Assembly (NCBI GenBank): GCA_946402905.1
Contig: CAMIYC010000003.1
Location: forward strand, 79,675 to 143,674
Source: an uncultured Prevotellaceae bacterium
GTDB lineage: Bacteria; Bacteroidota; Bacteroidia; Bacteroidales; Bacteroidaceae
DNA length: 64,000 bases
Direction of reading: 5' to 3'
The position numbers and the translations under genes were made by a program. Positions within the stretch are counted from its first letter, which is position 1. Every line of letters starts with the position of its first letter. Shown here in pieces: positions 62,002-64,000 of this stretch. Below the pieces are notes generated by a model. The model did no database searches, was not told where the DNA came from, and saw nothing but the letters and a program-made list of their open reading frames with translations.

Positions 62002-63954
62002 ATGAAACAAAAAATAAGTACAATAAAAAGATTTCTGATGCTTTCTATTATGTTAGCTTCAATTCTATTTGCAGAAGCAAATAATGTGAATTGTTTTAAG
62101 CCACTGCTGCCTACCAGTGTTTTAGAGAACGTGAATGTTTTTTTAGAAGTTTCAGACACCATAACTATACAGAACAGGGGAATTATTTATGCATTGAGCA
62201 TAGACGGCATGATACATCAGCCACGTGAGGATAGTTTTGTCCGTATTGTCTTAGAGGATTCAAATGGGCATGACTATTTAGTGATGGAGTCTGACAGGTA
62301 TCGTAATGATACAACTTTTTTTCAATTATCGGATTATTGTGAGGAAACCAATCAGTTAGATGGCATTGTCCCACTAAGGTTGAAGTGTTATGTGATGAAT
62401 GCCACCTTGCAAATTTCGGGCATTCATTATTCGTCAGGCATTCCTCTGCGGGGCTTAGCCTCTCATGGGGAATTGGAAATGAGCAAGCGGGATCAAGTCA
62501 ATGATATTATAGATAGGATAAATGCTTACAACAACCGACACAATAAACTGTGGATAGCTGGAGCCACTCCAATCTCACAGATGAGTTTTTCAGACAAAGT
62601 AAAATTGTTTGGAGGGAATGCAGGCAGTAATTTTTGTAATATTGAATACTATTCGGGGGGTATTTTTGAATTTTCAGGATCTGACTATGCTAACGATCGT
62701 GATAATACTCCGTTTATAGACGAATATGATTGGACATACAGGCATGGAAAAAACTGGATGACATCAGTCAGGAATCAAGGTTCCACACCATATTGTACGG
62801 CATTCGCTGTAGCAGCAGGTCTCGAGGCAATGAGGAATTTGTATTTTAATATTACTGATACGACACATCTCTCCGTCCAGGAACTTGCTTGTTGTGCAGA
62901 ATACAACTCACAATATTTGGACGGGAAGAAGTCTATAGATGTTGATAGCGCCTTAGTATACTCCCGGGATGTAGGAGTTATGCCAGAATCAAATTATCCT
63001 TTTGATAAAGAGGCGTTGCAGCTTTGCATGTCCGATCAGATACAACCCGATGATAGATTCAAAATTTCGGACTATACGTCAACAGACGGGATGTCCATTT
63101 TGTCAGATTCTATTATAAAACGACTTTTGATAGATAACGGCCCTATTGTAAGTTGGATTTATGCGAGTATGCATAATATGAGCGACAGTATTTTCAATCA
63201 TGCGATGCTTCTTGTAGGATATGGCAAGATAGAAGAAGGCATGAAAATAAAAAACTTGCATCCACATCTTCCACAGTCAACACCTGTTATTCAGGCAGGT
63301 GACCCAAGAATAGGTATGACGTATTGGAAATTCAAGAACAGCTGGGGTAATTCCACTTCCAACGGATATGTAAATGATTTATATGACGGATATATGTATA
63401 TACTGACAGACACATTGTCGACATTTCATAAGTTGTATTCTATTCAGACTCCCATATTATCTGAGTTGTTGACCGATGAAGATGTCGTATGTGAAGATTT
63501 GGATGGAGATGGACTGTTTAACTGGGGTATTGGGCCAAAACCTGTTCATTGCCCTGCATGGTCATCCGATGAATCAGACGGAGATGACTCTGACAGGGAA
63601 AAAGGACATATGGATGAATATGGCTATTGTGAAATACTATCGGCCAACAACCCAGTTTATCAATATATTTACAATGACACAACATTGGTGGTTCCTGAGA
63701 GCAGATCGTGTTATCTAGGAGTTATGAGGGGTGTCACAGCAACATTCCAGGCACAGCAGACCTTTGAAGATGGCATGGAATTATTGTTGGACAATGGTGC
63801 TATTTTGGTATTGGATGGTACGGTAATCAGCGGTAACAGCATCCGTCCTTACACAGGCAGTAAGATTGTTTTAAACAACGGTGCTAAAATTTTTAGGCCT
63901 TTTGAGGTACCATTGGGGGTTGAATTAATCATAAATAGTGGGGCTATTGAATAA
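62002..63954 (+). CDS. Secreted papain-like (C1A) cysteine peptidase
   Basis: The product (650 residues) has a signal peptide (MKQKISTIKRFLMLSIMLAS...). A beta-rich N-terminal domain (30-240) precedes a C1A catalytic domain: Gln259 of VRNQG, Cys265 of STPYCTAFA, His400 of FNHAMLLVGYG and Asn446 of FKNSWGN. The usual SCWAFA is YCTAFA here, so Trp is replaced next to the catalytic Cys, but the set Q-C-H-N is complete. After it, an EEDLDGDGLFNWG-like calcium-binding stretch and a beta-rich end with GVELIINSGAIE follow. Secretion and attack on host or dietary protein is likely. The DUF3244 neighbour may be a partner or inhibitor. The 136-bp gap before it carries no clear promoter. Confidence 0.9.
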   Translation: MKQKISTIKRFLMLSIMLASILFAEANNVNCFKPLLPTSVLENVNVFLEVSDTITIQNRGIIYALSIDGMIHQPREDSFVRIVLEDSNGHDYLVMESDRYRNDTTFFQLSDYCEETNQLDGIVPLRLKCYVMNATLQISGIHYSSGIPLRGLASHGELEMSKRDQVNDIIDRINAYNNRHNKLWIAGATPISQMSFSDKVKLFGGNAGSNFCNIEYYSGGIFEFSGSDYANDRDNTPFIDEYDWTYRHGKNWMTSVRNQGSTPYCTAFAVAAGLEAMRNLYFNITDTTHLSVQELACCAEYNSQYLDGKKSIDVDSALVYSRDVGVMPESNYPFDKEALQLCMSDQIQPDDRFKISDYTSTDGMSILSDSIIKRLLIDNGPIVSWIYASMHNMSDSIFNHAMLLVGYGKIEEGMKIKNLHPHLPQSTPVIQAGDPRIGMTYWKFKNSWGNSTSNGYVNDLYDGYMYILTDTLSTFHKLYSIQTPILSELLTDEDVVCEDLDGDGLFNWGIGPKPVHCPAWSSDESDGDDSDREKGHMDEYGYCEILSANNPVYQYIYNDTTLVVPESRSCYLGVMRGVTATFQAQQTFEDGMELLLDNGAILVLDGTVISGNSIRPYTGSKIVLNNGAKIFRPFEVPLGVELIINSGAIE

Positions 63955-64000
63955 TAAATGTATAGTACATGCGTTCTGAAAGTGTTGTTTTTAGTGTCCT

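Noticed and set aside
63955..64000. Possible start of another gene at the right edge
   Set aside because: Only 46 bp remain and no start, signal or motif can be supported.

Overview
The window looks like chromosomal DNA of a Bacteroidetes bacterium, most likely Prevotella or a close relative. The evidence is the TTTG-N19/20-TAnnTTTG promoter class, secreted multidomain proteins with C-terminal secretion-tail-like ends, an S46 dipeptidyl peptidase, DUF3244, a three-subunit fumarate reductase/succinate dehydrogenase, and almost no Shine-Dalgarno sequences. I saw no rRNA, tRNA, CRISPR array, prophage or complete insertion sequence. The one transposase-like gene is a REP-associated tyrosine transposase relative.

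Layout. 0-10.8 kb: the 5' part of an M16 protease (minus strand), then housekeeping and metabolic genes (PfkB sugar kinase, flavodiiron protein, membrane acyltransferase, LOG protein, aroQ, an O-methyltransferase, a DEAD-box helicase), a 5'-truncated secreted-protein remnant, a small secreted protein and a sugar porter. 10.9-14.6 kb: a DUF5107-TPR gene bracketed by two related inverted-repeat elements. 14.7-26.3 kb: a locus of four large exported proteins plus a 54-codon ORF, closed by a terminator. 26.4-34.7 kb: ogt, a DUF554 membrane protein, DPP7, a polysaccharide flippase, a GH29 fucosidase and a helix-hairpin-helix/beta-barrel protein.

34.7-35.2 kb: a 488-bp intergenic stretch with one perfect and several one-mismatch DnaA boxes and AT-rich inverted repeats. 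Around it, sampled plus-strand base composition changes from C-rich to G-rich. I propose this as the chromosomal replication origin. Two sites close to the ParB-binding parS consensus lie about 14-15 kb further on (49.1 and 49.9 kb), which fits. 35.2-52 kb: an information-processing block (mutS, lgt, ychF, a RAYT, polA, a polyprenyl synthase, deoC, a MazG-like gene, dtd, uvrC, apt, mnmG).

52-56.2 kb: the frd/sdh CAB operon, interrupted between A and B by a broken four-helix-bundle gene lying between inverted tandem-repeat arrays. 56.5-64 kb: an accessory region with an AAA ATPase fused to a PD-(D/E)XK-like domain, a lipoprotein-TPR-transmembrane-HTH regulator, a DUF3244 protein, a T9SS-type cargo protein and a secreted papain-like protease. 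The last three look like one secreted-protein module.

Short tandem repeats are prominent between genes. They include 9-bp ACTCAGAAT-type arrays just before four genes, a GTTGACGAG/CTTGTCAAC inverted pair at two loci, 8-bp GTTAGGTT repeats and C/G-rich mini-hairpins. Assignments rest on motifs read by eye; no database search was run.
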